Source: Variovorax davisae (GTDB lineage Bacteria > Pseudomonadota > Gammaproteobacteria > Burkholderiales > Burkholderiaceae_C). Taken from it: a stretch of DNA of 64,000 nucleotides. Shown here piece by piece: positions 52,575-61,908 of the stretch (position 1 is the first letter of the stretch; each line of letters starts with the position of its first letter). Location of the stretch: the NCBI RefSeq assembly GCF_030316845.1, contig NZ_JASZYS010000020.1, positions 1 to 64,000 of the forward strand, given 5' to 3'. The notes beneath the pieces are model-generated. The model searched no databases. It saw nothing but the letters and a program-made list of their open reading frames with translations, and was not told where the DNA came from. The position numbers and the translations under genes were made by a program.

Positions 52575-53654
52575 ATGCCCAACAGCAGACTTGAAATCGC
52601 TGGCCTCGCAGAGGCAATCGCCGCGTCGAGCGTGACGCCCAAGCATGAAAAGCTCATCGCTACCCTTCGGTCATTCGAGCCGCTGAAGAACGCTCGGCTA
52701 GCGACAACGCGCGACGGTTACTCGCTGGTCAAGAGGATGGTCCTGAACGCCGATGGCACTGTGGTGCACGAGGATCACGAGGCATGGTTCGGGGAACAAC
52801 TTGCAGCCGATGGCGGGGATGCTGCACGCACATACGAGCGCCTGAAGGGCGCCGGATATATTTTGTCGCACTGCAGCCTAACCACGCTGTACCTGGTCCA
52901 CGATCAGGGCACCGGCAATCCCGCGGAGTTTGTACAGGCCGAGGTCCTCGTCGAAGACGAATGGACCGACAGGCATCTGCTTTCTGATTGGACCTTCAGT
53001 ACGCCACGGGACGTGCGCGACCTGATGGACCAGCCCGGCCTGGAGTTGGACCAAGCGGATCGCAAGCGGGTGCGCCCGATGGTCTACAGACTGCAAAAGG
53101 TCGTGGACATCGGCATATTCATTGCCGAACTGGACACGCTTGAATCTGAAAAAAACGATCTGCGTCGAGGTCACAAACTCCGCGTCACCAATATGGACTC
53201 GGGTACGGACCGCATGATGTCGTTCGACGAACTCAATCCCGGATGGGACCGCCGCCCGACGAAGGCCAGACGGTTCTTTTTGGATTGGGCCGCCTCAAGC
53301 GCTGGACGCAGCGGCGCCCGTTTGTGCGAGAAGTGGGTGATTCAGACAGCAGATCACACGGACGCAAAGGGCGAACGCTGGATGTCGATCATCCCGGCCT
53401 GGACCTTCACCCAGAAGGTCGCAAAGGTAGAAGGCCGCAAGGGCAGTGTGCACGAGCTGTATGAGCGACTCGACAAGCTGGACCGCCGCGTAGGAGTGCC
53501 CTTCGCGTGGTACTTCTACATGCTGCACGGCAATCGAGTCCATGACGAATCCGCCTATCGCGTCATCAAGGCCGCAGAGAATGGAGAAATCGTCTTGCCT
53601 GAGCATGACTATCAGGTCCTCAAGGCCTGGAGCGTGCATCCTTACGGTTTCTGA
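52575..53654 (+). CDS. Hypothetical protein, 359 aa
   Basis: A 359-aa soluble protein with AGGGAAAAAG before the ATG. It is rich in charged and aromatic residues, with no membrane segment or signal peptide. Blocks such as YERLKGAGYILSHCSLTTLY and PFAWYFYMLHGNRVHDESAY suggest folded domains, but I recognise no catalytic motif. It sits in the middle of the hypothetical gene run before the recombinase. Confidence 0.65.
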   Translation: MPNSRLEIAGLAEAIAASSVTPKHEKLIATLRSFEPLKNARLATTRDGYSLVKRMVLNADGTVVHEDHEAWFGEQLAADGGDAARTYERLKGAGYILSHCSLTTLYLVHDQGTGNPAEFVQAEVLVEDEWTDRHLLSDWTFSTPRDVRDLMDQPGLELDQADRKRVRPMVYRLQKVVDIGIFIAELDTLESEKNDLRRGHKLRVTNMDSGTDRMMSFDELNPGWDRRPTKARRFFLDWAASSAGRSGARLCEKWVIQTADHTDAKGERWMSIIPAWTFTQKVAKVEGRKGSVHELYERLDKLDRRVGVPFAWYFYMLHGNRVHDESAYRVIKAAENGEIVLPEHDYQVLKAWSVHPYGF

Positions 53655-53664
53655 GGAGGCTCAG

Positions 53665-53910
53665 ATGAGAAAACCCGACGATCCACACGAAGGCGAACAG
53701 GTGGCCTCGGCCGGTAGCTACCGCGTCTACAAGGTGAACACGAGCAAGGGCACAGTGGCCTATGAGCTTGTCGGCCCGGACGGCGTGACCATGCCGCCCG
53801 TGTTTGGACAGGTGCATGAGGCCATGGCGGCGATGACCGCCTTGCTCGCGCGTCCGATTGCCGACGACGTAGGAGGCGCTACAGCGCCGCCCACGCTCCC
53901 TGATGCGTGA
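53665..53910 (+). CDS. Small hypothetical protein, 81 aa
   Basis: An 81-aa protein from the ATG at 53665 (GAGGAGGC upstream), 10 bases after the previous stop. A short beta-rich domain YRVYKVNTSKGTVAYELVGPDG is followed by a helix. The YELVGPDG stretch resembles FELFGPDG of the next gene, so the two may be related. Function unknown. Confidence 0.55.
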   Translation: MRKPDDPHEGEQVASAGSYRVYKVNTSKGTVAYELVGPDGVTMPPVFGQVHEAMAAMTALLARPIADDVGGATAPPTLPDA

Positions 53911-53987
53911 AGACCAACCCGCGAGGCGCGCGCTGGCGAACCCCGTGGACGTGAATTTGAACGCCAACCATGAAAAGGAAAGCAGGC

Positions 53988-54395
53988 ATGCTGACTCTCG
54001 ATCCTGACGCCGCCCCCGAACGTTCCTACGAGCCCTTCCCCGGGCGCATCCACGCCTTGCTGTTGGAAGCCGCGCGTCGCGGCAAACCCGGCCTTCTGCA
54101 AGAGGACGCCACTGCAGCACTTCGGTGGATCGAAGCCCGCCAGGAAGATCTGCGCAGACAGCGCCACTGGCGCACGCACTTCGTGTGTGCCGACCGCGGC
54201 TTTCTCCTGCTGCGCCAGGTCGTGGTAGACGGCGAAGGCTGCGAGCAAGGCTCGGTCTTCGAACTGTTCGGACCAGATGGAACGCGCATTTATTCGTCGA
54301 ACTTTGAAGACGCCGTGATGGAGGTCTTTCAGGCGGAACTCAAGCGCGTCGAAGCGGAAGCCGAGGATCGCCCACAGAGGTTTCCCCGCCCGTGA
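53988..54395 (+). CDS. Hypothetical protein, 135 aa
   Basis: From the ATG at 53988, preceded by AAGGAAA; an in-frame ATG at 53970 would add six basic residues. The N-terminal half is helical and Arg-rich; the C-terminal half resembles the upstream 81-aa protein (FELFGPDGTRIY plus helix). It overlaps the recombinase by 4 bases, so the two are translationally coupled and may act together. Confidence 0.6.
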   Translation: MLTLDPDAAPERSYEPFPGRIHALLLEAARRGKPGLLQEDATAALRWIEARQEDLRRQRHWRTHFVCADRGFLLLRQVVVDGEGCEQGSVFELFGPDGTRIYSSNFEDAVMEVFQAELKRVEAEAEDRPQRFPRP

Positions 54396-56308
54396 AGCGC
54401 GCTCCCGAGCGAACTCGCAAGCTGCACAGCGGCCACTTCGCCTTCATGCGGGCGGTGGCCCAAGGGCTCGACGCGCGCTCGGCCTGGGACCGCTACCTGC
54501 GCCTGGAAGGTGAGCACGTCGACACCCGCAAGGTGAACTCGACGATCGCATGGATACGCTCTGAATTTGCTGCAGCGGCACGGCGCGAAGCCAAGCCGGG
54601 GACAGCGCGCCTGGTCCTCATCGATGCCTCGCTGCTGCCGGAAACGGTGAAGCTGCCGACCCTCGAAGAATTCGCGCGTGAGCGCGGCTTAGAGGATTTC
54701 TCCGAGGCCGAGCAGGCCGAGGCCTATGAGGAAACCTACGGTGGCAAGTCTCGCCGCACCTCGCGCAGGGCCCAGCTCGTCAACCGACAGCTGGATGCCC
54801 TTCGATGGCTCGAGCACCTGGTAGCGCAAGATCCAAAGCCCGGGGACGCTGTTGGCGTGTGGCTCACGCCGGCGCTGGCAGATCGCATCGAGCGGGCCGG
54901 TATGCCGACCCTTTTCGCGCTTGTCGAGCGCATCAACGGAGTCGGCCGGCGGTGGTGGACCGGCATTCCTGGGATTGGCGAGCTGAAAGCCGCCCGCATC
55001 GTTGAATGGCTGGAGATACATGAGGCCGCGATCGGCATGACGATCGGTGAGCACGCACGAAAGCCCCGCATGCAGCTGCAGCCGGCAGAACTTGGCGCCG
55101 TGGTGCCGCAGTCGACAGCGCTTGTCCCTTTCGAGAAATTCCTTGTGCCGGCCGAGCTGGACGGATCGGCCGGCCGCTACCGTGCGGATCCCGCCCTGTG
55201 CATGCTGGAAGCCGCGAATGACTATGAGGCGATCGTCGAATGGCTCTCAAGCAAGCGCAGCGCAGAAGGCGACAAGCAATCGTCGACCCAGCGGGCCTAT
55301 CGCAAGGAGGCGGAGCGCCTACTTCTCTGGTCGATCCTGGAGCGACAAAAGCCCCTTTCCTCGCTGTCAGTCGCAGACGTCACTGCATTCAAAGCGTTCT
55401 TGGAAGCTCCGCCGCGGTCGTGGTGCGGCCACCGGTATCACCAGCGGTGGTCGCCCTTGTGGCGACCCCTTGAGGGCGCCTTGAAACCTTCTGCCGTGCG
55501 ACAAGCATTGATCATCCTGCGCGGGCTGTTTACGTTCTTGCGAGATCAGAACTACATGGTGGGCAACCCGTTTGCCGGGGTGACCTTGCCTGCCGAAACC
55601 AGCCGGAAACTGGGCTCTCAACGGGCCCTATCGTTTGAGCAATGGGACATCATCAGCTCGCAGCTCGGACAGGATCCCGACAACATCGCGGCGCGCCGGC
55701 GCGATCGGGCGATTCGCTGGCTCTATGCCACCGGCCTACGCCTAGCTGAGATGGTGGACGCACGATGCTCGGATCTTCGTCAGCACGAGTTCAGGGACGC
55801 GGAAGGGGTCGAAAGAGTGGGTTGGCTGCTTGGTGTAGTTGGGAAAGGCAGCAAGTTCAGGGAAGTCCCTGTGCCTCCAGAGCTGATTGACGAGCTGGGT
55901 GACGAATTTGCTCGGATGGGCAGATCGATGAACGTCAAGGCAGAGGAAAACGCCGATGTCGCCATCTTGGCCAGGTTCAGCAAAGGAGGTGCCGCTGTGC
56001 CGCCTGCAACCTGGTCCGACTCCGGTTTGTACAAGGCTATCCATGGCTTCATGCAGCGCCTCGCGCTGCAGCTCGATGAAAGTGACGCCAAGCGGATCCG
56101 GATGGCATCGACGCATTGGCTGCGCCATACGCACGCCTCACATGCGCTGAAGGGGCGGGAAGGCCAGACGCCGGTCCCGCTTCTGGTTGTGCAAAACAAC
56201 CTCGGCCATTCGTCGATCGCAACAACCTCGGGTTATCTGAACACGGAAGAAACCGAGCGCCTCAAGGCAATGTCTGCTTTCTGGGGCAAGAACGCGCCGA
56301 CGACGTGA
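54392..56308 (+). CDS. Large tyrosine recombinase with N-terminal extension
   Basis: A 638-aa phage-integrase-family protein starting with GTG. About 240 N-terminal residues form an extension of the DUF3701 type, with a helix-hairpin-helix-like IPGIGELKAARIVEWL near 196-211. A SAM-like core-binding domain (about 275-405) and the catalytic domain follow: Arg in ATGLRLAEMV, Lys-region GKGSKFREVPVP, HWLRHTHASH, and LGHSSIATTSGYLN with the nucleophile Tyr. All key residues are present. It is last in the operon. It could integrate or excise an element or resolve dimers; the pairing site is not identified. Confidence 0.88.
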   Translation: MKRAPERTRKLHSGHFAFMRAVAQGLDARSAWDRYLRLEGEHVDTRKVNSTIAWIRSEFAAAARREAKPGTARLVLIDASLLPETVKLPTLEEFARERGLEDFSEAEQAEAYEETYGGKSRRTSRRAQLVNRQLDALRWLEHLVAQDPKPGDAVGVWLTPALADRIERAGMPTLFALVERINGVGRRWWTGIPGIGELKAARIVEWLEIHEAAIGMTIGEHARKPRMQLQPAELGAVVPQSTALVPFEKFLVPAELDGSAGRYRADPALCMLEAANDYEAIVEWLSSKRSAEGDKQSSTQRAYRKEAERLLLWSILERQKPLSSLSVADVTAFKAFLEAPPRSWCGHRYHQRWSPLWRPLEGALKPSAVRQALIILRGLFTFLRDQNYMVGNPFAGVTLPAETSRKLGSQRALSFEQWDIISSQLGQDPDNIAARRRDRAIRWLYATGLRLAEMVDARCSDLRQHEFRDAEGVERVGWLLGVVGKGSKFREVPVPPELIDELGDEFARMGRSMNVKAEENADVAILARFSKGGAAVPPATWSDSGLYKAIHGFMQRLALQLDESDAKRIRMASTHWLRHTHASHALKGREGQTPVPLLVVQNNLGHSSIATTSGYLNTEETERLKAMSAFWGKNAPTT

Positions 56309-56850
56309 TTGATCCGGCTAGCCGTTTCAAGGGAACTGGCCTCCCTCAATGTGAGGATGACTTGATCACGTACATCTGGTACATCACCTCCTATGCACGT
56401 ATGGGCACATCCTGCTTGATCGAACGAAACAGGAGAACCGCATGTCGAGTGAACAAGGCCAACCTGCGCATCTAAGAGGCTCTATACGTCATGAAGAAAA
56501 AGTCGAACTCCGACCAAGGGCACTTCTGTTCAATGACGCTAATCAGTACCGCGGCACGAGAGCCACGTTCCTATTCGCATACTTCAACAAGCCCACGGAA
56601 TTTGTCTCAACGGAATTGAGCTTAGCGACCGGGACGACGCATCGTGCAGGCCACGACAAAGGGCCTTTGTAGTGGAATCTTCTGCATTGCTGAGTTTGCT
56701 TTGGATAACGGAACTCGTCGACTACTTTCCGGTAGGACCGAATACTTCGACGCGGGCGCATGGGACACCATGCTATTTACCGTGAGCGGTGATATGCGAG
56801 AACAGCCCTGCTAATGATAACTGCTAGCGTTAGCGCAGGAGGTAAGCAAG
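56309..56850. other. Gene-poor stretch with possible decayed coding fragments
   Basis: About 540 bases after the recombinase. A frame from 56442 (CAGGAG before the ATG, 76 codons) and short frames ending at 56793 and 56814 have partly protein-like composition, but none forms a convincing gene. They may be pieces of one decayed gene with frameshifts. Confidence 0.35.
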
Positions 56851-57123
56851 ATGAGCCCATCTTCTTCGACTCAGCGGGTGATAGTTGTGTCAATATTCTT
56901 GCTGGCTCTGCTACTGCTGGCAACCCTCTCAATTGGTCCCGCCAGCATGGCCAAGGCGCAGGCGCAGGCGCCGCAGGCGAACCCTCCCGCCTGTGTTTGC
57001 CGGACGGCCCCTATTCCAAGCTTTGCGGAAATATCGAACTGCCAGTGCGGGCCATTGCAATGTGTGGTTGTGAAGCCATCAGTGTCGGGCTCCGAGACAC
57101 CAGCCCTGGCATGCGTCAAGTAA
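56851..57123 (+). CDS. Small exported or membrane-anchored Cys-rich protein
   Basis: A 90-aa protein. AGGAGG lies 10 bases upstream of the ATG. A strong hydrophobic segment (VIVVSIFLLALLLLATLSIG, residues 10-29) and AKAQAQA suggest a signal peptide or anchor. The rest has six Cys in CVC, CQC and CVV-type pairs, suggesting disulfides or metal binding. No family recognised. Confidence 0.55.
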   Translation: MSPSSSTQRVIVVSIFLLALLLLATLSIGPASMAKAQAQAPQANPPACVCRTAPIPSFAEISNCQCGPLQCVVVKPSVSGSETPALACVK

Positions 57124-57520
57124 GAATCACGAGTCCAGCCTCAGATTTCTTAGTGCTCCGATCCAGTCAGAACTGGGACTGAATGACTACTCGTGAGCTC
57201 AGGGACCCGGAGCGCGCATGATTGCTTAGTTCTCGGATAGCCGACGCGGAAATTTGTATGTCCGGTCCTGGGCGGATGACCTATCAGGGGGGGCCAGCAC
57301 GCTCGCCCCCCTGATAGTTCGACCAGAGCAGCCGGGAAGCGTGTCCACGTAGACGGACTGCGACGAAAACGTTCCCTTCCGACTAAGCCAGGACACCATG
57401 ACGGCGAAAACGAACTATGGGAACAACACGATGCCTAAAAAATGTCGCTGACTTTTGTAACCAGACGTAGGAGAATCACATGTCTGCGCCATGCGCGCTT
57501 TGTGCCGCCCAGCTTGAAAA
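57124..57520. other. Intergenic region with a large hairpin
   Basis: CTATCAGGGGGG (57281-57292) pairs perfectly with CCCCCCTGATAG (57306-57317) around 13 bases. No T-run follows in either direction, so it is not a standard terminator. The remaining sequence has no supported gene. Sequence becomes AT-richer to the right. Confidence 0.5.
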
Positions 57521-58489
57521 ATGAAAAACATCCCCTCAGCAAAACCTTTTGTCTTTGTCCTAATGCCTTTTGCAAGCAGCTTCGACGATGTTTATAAGTT
57601 GGGCATAAAAAAGGCGTGTGAGGAAGAAGGAGCGTACTGCGAGCGCGTTGATGAGCAAATGTTTGACGGTTCGATATTGGACAGAATTTACAATCAAATT
57701 GTAAAGTCCGACGTAGTAATCGCCGACATGACTGGAAAAAACCCGAACGTCTTCTATGAAACCGGCTATGCGCATGCGCTCAACAAAAAAGTTATTCTGC
57801 TTACTCAGGATCAAGATGATATACCGTTTGACCTGAAGCACTACCCGCACATCGTTTACGCCGGGCGTATTGGCGACCTTGCTGAAAAGCTCAAGCCTCG
57901 TCTCGCTTGGGCGTTAAAAGAAAGCCAAATGACCGGGACGGGGGCCGATGACAAGATAAACTATTCAGTCCACGGAAAAGGCTTGATCGAAGGGATGGAA
58001 GCCGAAATAGTCGAGTTCTTTGATGAGGAAAGCCGTTCTCTAGCCCGAGTTTTGCAAATCGACATACTGAACGAATCCTCGCGAACGTTACGGCCGGAAG
58101 ATTTGGATCTGGGAATAGTAATAGAAAGCTTTACCGGCAGAAACGCGTCGCGCCTCGAAGATGGTAGGTACTGGCATGTTGTTACCGGTTTGAGTGAAAT
58201 CTTCCCCGGTTCTCGCCGTCCAGTATTGCTGAGGCTTGAAATACCGCATGGGGCCGATTATAAAAAGCTGTCTCAGTCCGGCGTCAATGTTTGCCTCAAA
58301 GAAATATCAAGATTTGGCCATCGCAGTATCAATTTCACGGCGAAATTGAAAAGTCGAGAGATTTTAGAGTTTGGGCATCATTTTGATGGGAACGGTATCC
58401 CACTGCCGGTTGATGAGATTCAGCCGGTGGTGAATTTAGAGTCGACAGTTGGAATAACTTGGGACGATCCCAGTAGAAAAGATGTGTAG
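57521..58489 (+). CDS. Nucleoside-2-deoxyribosyltransferase-like protein with unknown C-terminal domain
   Basis: A 322-aa protein. Residues 9-120 fit the nucleoside deoxyribosyltransferase/TIR-related fold: VFVLMPF (11-17), a middle helix, DVVIADM ending at 70, and NPNVFYETGYAHAL with the likely catalytic E80. Residues about 150-320 are a separate beta-rich domain I do not recognise. NDT-like domains occur as effectors or sensors in bacterial defence systems, where they act on nucleotides or NAD. The gene is visibly AT-richer than its neighbours, suggesting recent transfer. It stands alone, without an obvious sensor or operon partner. Confidence 0.7.
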   Translation: MKNIPSAKPFVFVLMPFASSFDDVYKLGIKKACEEEGAYCERVDEQMFDGSILDRIYNQIVKSDVVIADMTGKNPNVFYETGYAHALNKKVILLTQDQDDIPFDLKHYPHIVYAGRIGDLAEKLKPRLAWALKESQMTGTGADDKINYSVHGKGLIEGMEAEIVEFFDEESRSLARVLQIDILNESSRTLRPEDLDLGIVIESFTGRNASRLEDGRYWHVVTGLSEIFPGSRRPVLLRLEIPHGADYKKLSQSGVNVCLKEISRFGHRSINFTAKLKSREILEFGHHFDGNGIPLPVDEIQPVVNLESTVGITWDDPSRKDV

Positions 58490-58739
58490 CTTCTGGGCGA
58501 TACCCCGGGTCACCGCGCGATGGAATGGTGTCCGAATTCGACCTTGCGTGCTCAATGTTCCTCCGTCGGCAGCCTGCGGTTTTTGGAAAGCAAGTCGGTC
58601 ACGCCGTCGATTTTCAGCAATGTGATCGTCAACAATCAGGTCCACGTCCTTGACTTAAAAGCAAGAATGGTCTGGCTACTACAGCCGATAGCGGCCAACT
58701 GCGGACATTCAGACCAACCGCCCAACTTGAAGGAAAACG
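58490..58739. other. Intergenic stretch with a repeat of the 46.8-kb fragment
   Basis: Contains 58611-58658, similar in sequence and orientation to 46806-46853. In the leftward frame it encodes VDDHIAENRRRDR, comparable with SDEHIAENRRGTR of the other copy. No intact gene is seen. Confidence 0.4.
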
Positions 58740-59321
58740 ATGGGGTACGACCTGAGTTTGTGCACCGTGAGCGACGAGCAGTTGGACCACCTACGGGGGA
58801 GCACTGTGCACACGCGGAATTTCATCGAGGGCCGGCGCCCAAAGGTGACCACGACTGAGAAGGTCGGCTCTTGGTTTTCGAAGCGAGAGGTCACGAAGGA
58901 AGTCGATGTCGAGCTCGGATGCGCTTGGCCGGAATCGGAGGCTGCCCGCACGGTGCTGTACTCCAAGGGCGGGCTCTATTTCATCCTGAATGGAACTACT
59001 GCCAAGGTTGATGGCGTCACGAACTTTCCCAACGTCGGAGGTCGATACCGCGGCGAGATGATTGGGCTGGCGGTCGAGCTTGGCGAGGTGCAGCTTGGAC
59101 ATGCGCACGCCTTTCGGGCTGCGCAGGTAGCCGAGCTTCGCGCAGCATTGCGCGACTTGGATGCGGCCACGGTGGAAGAGCGGTCGCATGCCTACGCTTC
59201 TGAGACGGGGAGCGATGGTCAAGAGCTTGCGCGGGAAGCAATTGCTGATGTCAAGGCTCTGCGCGAGTTTCTCGACCGTGCTTGCAGCGCGCAACTCGGC
59301 ATGATTTGGTTCTGGGGCTAG
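58740..59321 (+). CDS. Hypothetical protein, possibly DUF1877-like
   Basis: A 193-aa soluble protein. The MGYDLSLCTVSDEQLDHL start and the YSKGGLYFILNG block (about 79-90) resemble small DUF1877-type proteins often found among polymorphic-toxin immunity genes; the match is loose. The C-terminal half is helical and charged. AAGGAAA lies just before the ATG. Confidence 0.5.
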   Translation: MGYDLSLCTVSDEQLDHLRGSTVHTRNFIEGRRPKVTTTEKVGSWFSKREVTKEVDVELGCAWPESEAARTVLYSKGGLYFILNGTTAKVDGVTNFPNVGGRYRGEMIGLAVELGEVQLGHAHAFRAAQVAELRAALRDLDAATVEERSHAYASETGSDGQELAREAIADVKALREFLDRACSAQLGMIWFWG

Positions 59322-59378
59322 ACCGGCTTGCGGCCCAACACCGGACATTGCCACCCTTCGCTCAATTGATGCCGAAAC

Positions 59379-59852
59379 ATGCGACCCAGTCTTGCCAACC
59401 CCTTCGATGACCAGGCCAAACTCGCCGCGGCGGTGGAGCTCGCCGAGGAACTCTACTTCCTTCAGGAGACCGGACGACCTGTCGCCGAAGTGCTCGGCCG
59501 CCTCGGTGACCTTCTGGGCAAGCCCTTTGAAGCAACAGAGCGGTTATTCATCGGCGCCTTTGGCGCGGTAAGCCCAGAAACGTTCGCCCGCCAACTCCTC
59601 GTCGAGACACAACAAACGCCGCGGGACCTGTCCCGGGTGGAGATGTTGGAGCTCGTGGACCGAATCTTCCATCCCAGCGCGGGCGAGGAGTTCCTGACCG
59701 AATACTGGGTTGAGTGCCTCCGCCTCAACACGGGAGACGACCGAATCTCCGACCTCATCTTTTGGCCTGGCGAATATTTTGGTGATGGCGACAACGGTCG
59801 GCAGATGACGCCCGACGAGATTCTTGACACGGCGCTCTCGGCCAGGGCTTAG
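59379..59852 (+). CDS. Hypothetical acidic protein, 157 aa
   Basis: An acidic, mostly helical 157-aa protein with a Trp/Tyr-rich late block (LIFWPGEYFGDG). No membrane segment. I do not recognise a family. Small acidic proteins in tandem like this and its neighbours are often immunity-type proteins, but no toxin gene is present. Confidence 0.5.
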   Translation: MRPSLANPFDDQAKLAAAVELAEELYFLQETGRPVAEVLGRLGDLLGKPFEATERLFIGAFGAVSPETFARQLLVETQQTPRDLSRVEMLELVDRIFHPSAGEEFLTEYWVECLRLNTGDDRISDLIFWPGEYFGDGDNGRQMTPDEILDTALSARA

Positions 59853-59930
59853 GCGGTAGACGACGTCAGTCGGCCAAGACCTGACCTTGACGGTCGCCCT
59901 CCAAACTTCGTTTGCCGCTTGAACAACCCC

Positions 59931-60311
59931 ATGGAAATTGACGTCGAGCTGGTCGGGACCTTGAACCATGCCGTGGTGACGGCAGTTGATTAGGCACTGC
60001 CTCACGGATATGAACTCGTTAGATTTGAGGGAGGCAGGTTCGCTGTCCGTCTGCGCGCTGAAGTGGCAGCGGCTGCATCAATCGACAACGCCGTTGTGGG
60101 GTTCTTGGACGGGCTTGAAGAGCCAGCCTCCAGACTCTTAAGGGCGAGCGGCCAAGTCAGGGTCGGCGTGTATGTCGCCGAGGGCGAGGCGGCTGCGTTC
60201 ATAGCGGAACTTTGCTCAGATACCGTGAATGCTCTTGCGGCGCTGCGCCTTGGCGTTGAGGTCTCGTTCTATCCATGTTCCTCTGGAGAAAATGGAAATC
60301 TTCCCCCCTAG
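59931..60311 (+). pseudogene. Hypothetical protein interrupted by an in-frame TAG
   Basis: From the ATG at 59931 a 20-codon frame (MEIDVELVGTLNHAVVTAVD) ends at TAG 59991-59993, then the same frame continues open for 106 codons to 60311. The residues right after the stop (ALPHGYELVRFEGGRFAVRL) read as a natural continuation. The full product would be about 126 aa. One base change at the TAG would restore it. Alternatively translation begins at the GTG 60063, giving 82 aa. Family unknown. Confidence 0.55.
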
Positions 60312-60493
60312 GTCAGAAGTCGGCCATCACCGGTCCTTGGGCCTCCCGGGGCGAACGGCAGCCCAAGACTTGGTTGCGGAAGTTCGGGTTCTCCGACTGA
60401 ATGGCGGCGACTTCTCAAAGCTGACTTTGGCACCGCAGCGCCGCGAGTTGATCCGCGCATGCTCGTACAGCCAGGGTCGGGGCAGCCGCCAGA

Positions 60494-61774
60494 TCAGAAA
60501 GAGTAACGAAACCCTAGGTCGTAGCCGTACGATTTGTCCGGGATCGGCGTGAAGCCGGCGATTGGCGCGGTGTAGTAGGCCGGGCCCCCGACCGTCAGGC
60601 CTGCTCCGTTCTTGTTGTTCAGATAAGCGAAGGTCGCGTACACCGCCGTTCGCTTGGAGAAGTTGTAGACGTAGCCGATCGCGAATTTGTCGGCTTCCGG
60701 CTGGTTGTTGAAGCCGAAGAAGTTCGTTGTCGTGCCGAGCACGTTAGTGCCGGTGTTGTTGTACCTGACCGCGGAATACGAGACGCGGATCAGGTCATAC
60801 CCGGCAACGGGTATCGTCGCGCCTATCAGCAAACCGTTGAATCCCGGCCTTGTGGTGCCGAAGGGATTGAAAGTGTTGGTCGCAAAACTGGTGTCCATCT
60901 TGTTGTTCGAGTACTCGCCGAACAGCTTGACCGCGCCGAAGTCGTAGGTCCCCCCAATGCTCCATATATTGATGGTGGACGTCGTACCGAGGTAGAAGTT
61001 GGACCCAACGGTGCTTTCGCCGTACGCCAGCGCCACATCCAGCGGGCCGTTGTTGTAGCCGACACGGCCGCCGATGTATCGGCCAGCCCTGGCGTTGTCG
61101 GCGACGGAAGCCAGGGACGGGTCGGCGACGATTGCGGCGGCGCCGGGAGGCGTAAGGCTGCCCGGGTCGTAGCGGGTCGCTTCGTTGAAGGCGTACATGA
61201 ACTGGCCGTAGAAGCCGCCGAGTTTCGGCAGGAAGTACCCGATCGAGTTGCTGGAGCGTGAGTACTGTCCGTTCGTCCAACCGCTCCTGACGCTTCCGGG
61301 CGGAGTCTGCCCACTGGCGGTGCTGATCAGGCTCGTGCCAACGCCGTTCACACCGAATGGATCAAAAAGGTTGTCGTTCCAGTAGGTCGGGGTGTAGTCG
61401 CGGCCCAAGCGAAATTCACCGAAACCGCCCTCCAGACTGACGGTCGAGCGGCGATTGAACTGCAGGCCGCCGTCCGAACTGAGGCCTGAACCGTCGTTGG
61501 AATTGATCCCAGCTTCGAGCCAGAAGCCAGCCCCCAAGCCTCCACCGAGATCCTCCGTTCCCCTGAAGCCGAGCCGGCTGGAGTTGTAGGCGGAATTGGT
61601 CAGAAGGGTCTGGCTGGTTGTGATGGACGTGCCGAACGGGCCCTGAGCCTGGTTCCAGTAGCCGCTCACGGCGGTATCCAAGATACCGAACAGCGTGACA
61701 TTCGATTGGGCCGAGGCCGTATTGATGCTCATCCATGCGGCCACAAGCAACATCACGGTCAGGTATTTCTTCAT
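60494..61774 (-). CDS. Gram-negative porin (beta-proteobacterial type)
   Basis: A 426-aa outer-membrane porin. Signal peptide ends near TASAQ; the mature protein begins SNVTLFGILDTAVSGY and has SRLGFRGTEDLGGGL (about 67-81) and GEFRLGRDYTP, the standard signature of trimeric porins of Burkholderiales. The last residue is Phe in YDLGFRYSF, as needed for outer-membrane insertion. It forms a general diffusion or substrate-biased channel. It has its own upstream gap of 134 bases before the NuoF-like gene on the same strand. Confidence 0.92.
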   Translation of the reverse strand: MKKYLTVMLLVAAWMSINTASAQSNVTLFGILDTAVSGYWNQAQGPFGTSITTSQTLLTNSAYNSSRLGFRGTEDLGGGLGAGFWLEAGINSNDGSGLSSDGGLQFNRRSTVSLEGGFGEFRLGRDYTPTYWNDNLFDPFGVNGVGTSLISTASGQTPPGSVRSGWTNGQYSRSSNSIGYFLPKLGGFYGQFMYAFNEATRYDPGSLTPPGAAAIVADPSLASVADNARAGRYIGGRVGYNNGPLDVALAYGESTVGSNFYLGTTSTINIWSIGGTYDFGAVKLFGEYSNNKMDTSFATNTFNPFGTTRPGFNGLLIGATIPVAGYDLIRVSYSAVRYNNTGTNVLGTTTNFFGFNNQPEADKFAIGYVYNFSKRTAVYATFAYLNNKNGAGLTVGGPAYYTAPIAGFTPIPDKSYGYDLGFRYSF

Positions 61775-61908
61775 CGCCTATCTCCTAGAGGCTGGTCAGT
61801 GACAGTAGTCCCGTAGAGCGCGAAGACTACAGCAATAGGACGCGAAACATCAATTTTCTGCAGCGGCTGACTCCGCCTTCTGCTTCGATGATTGCGCATC
61901 CAGCGTGG

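Noticed and set aside
57281..57317. Perfect 12-base inverted repeat considered as a transcription terminator or insertion-sequence end
   Set aside because: No T-run follows, no transposase is near, and no target duplication is visible.
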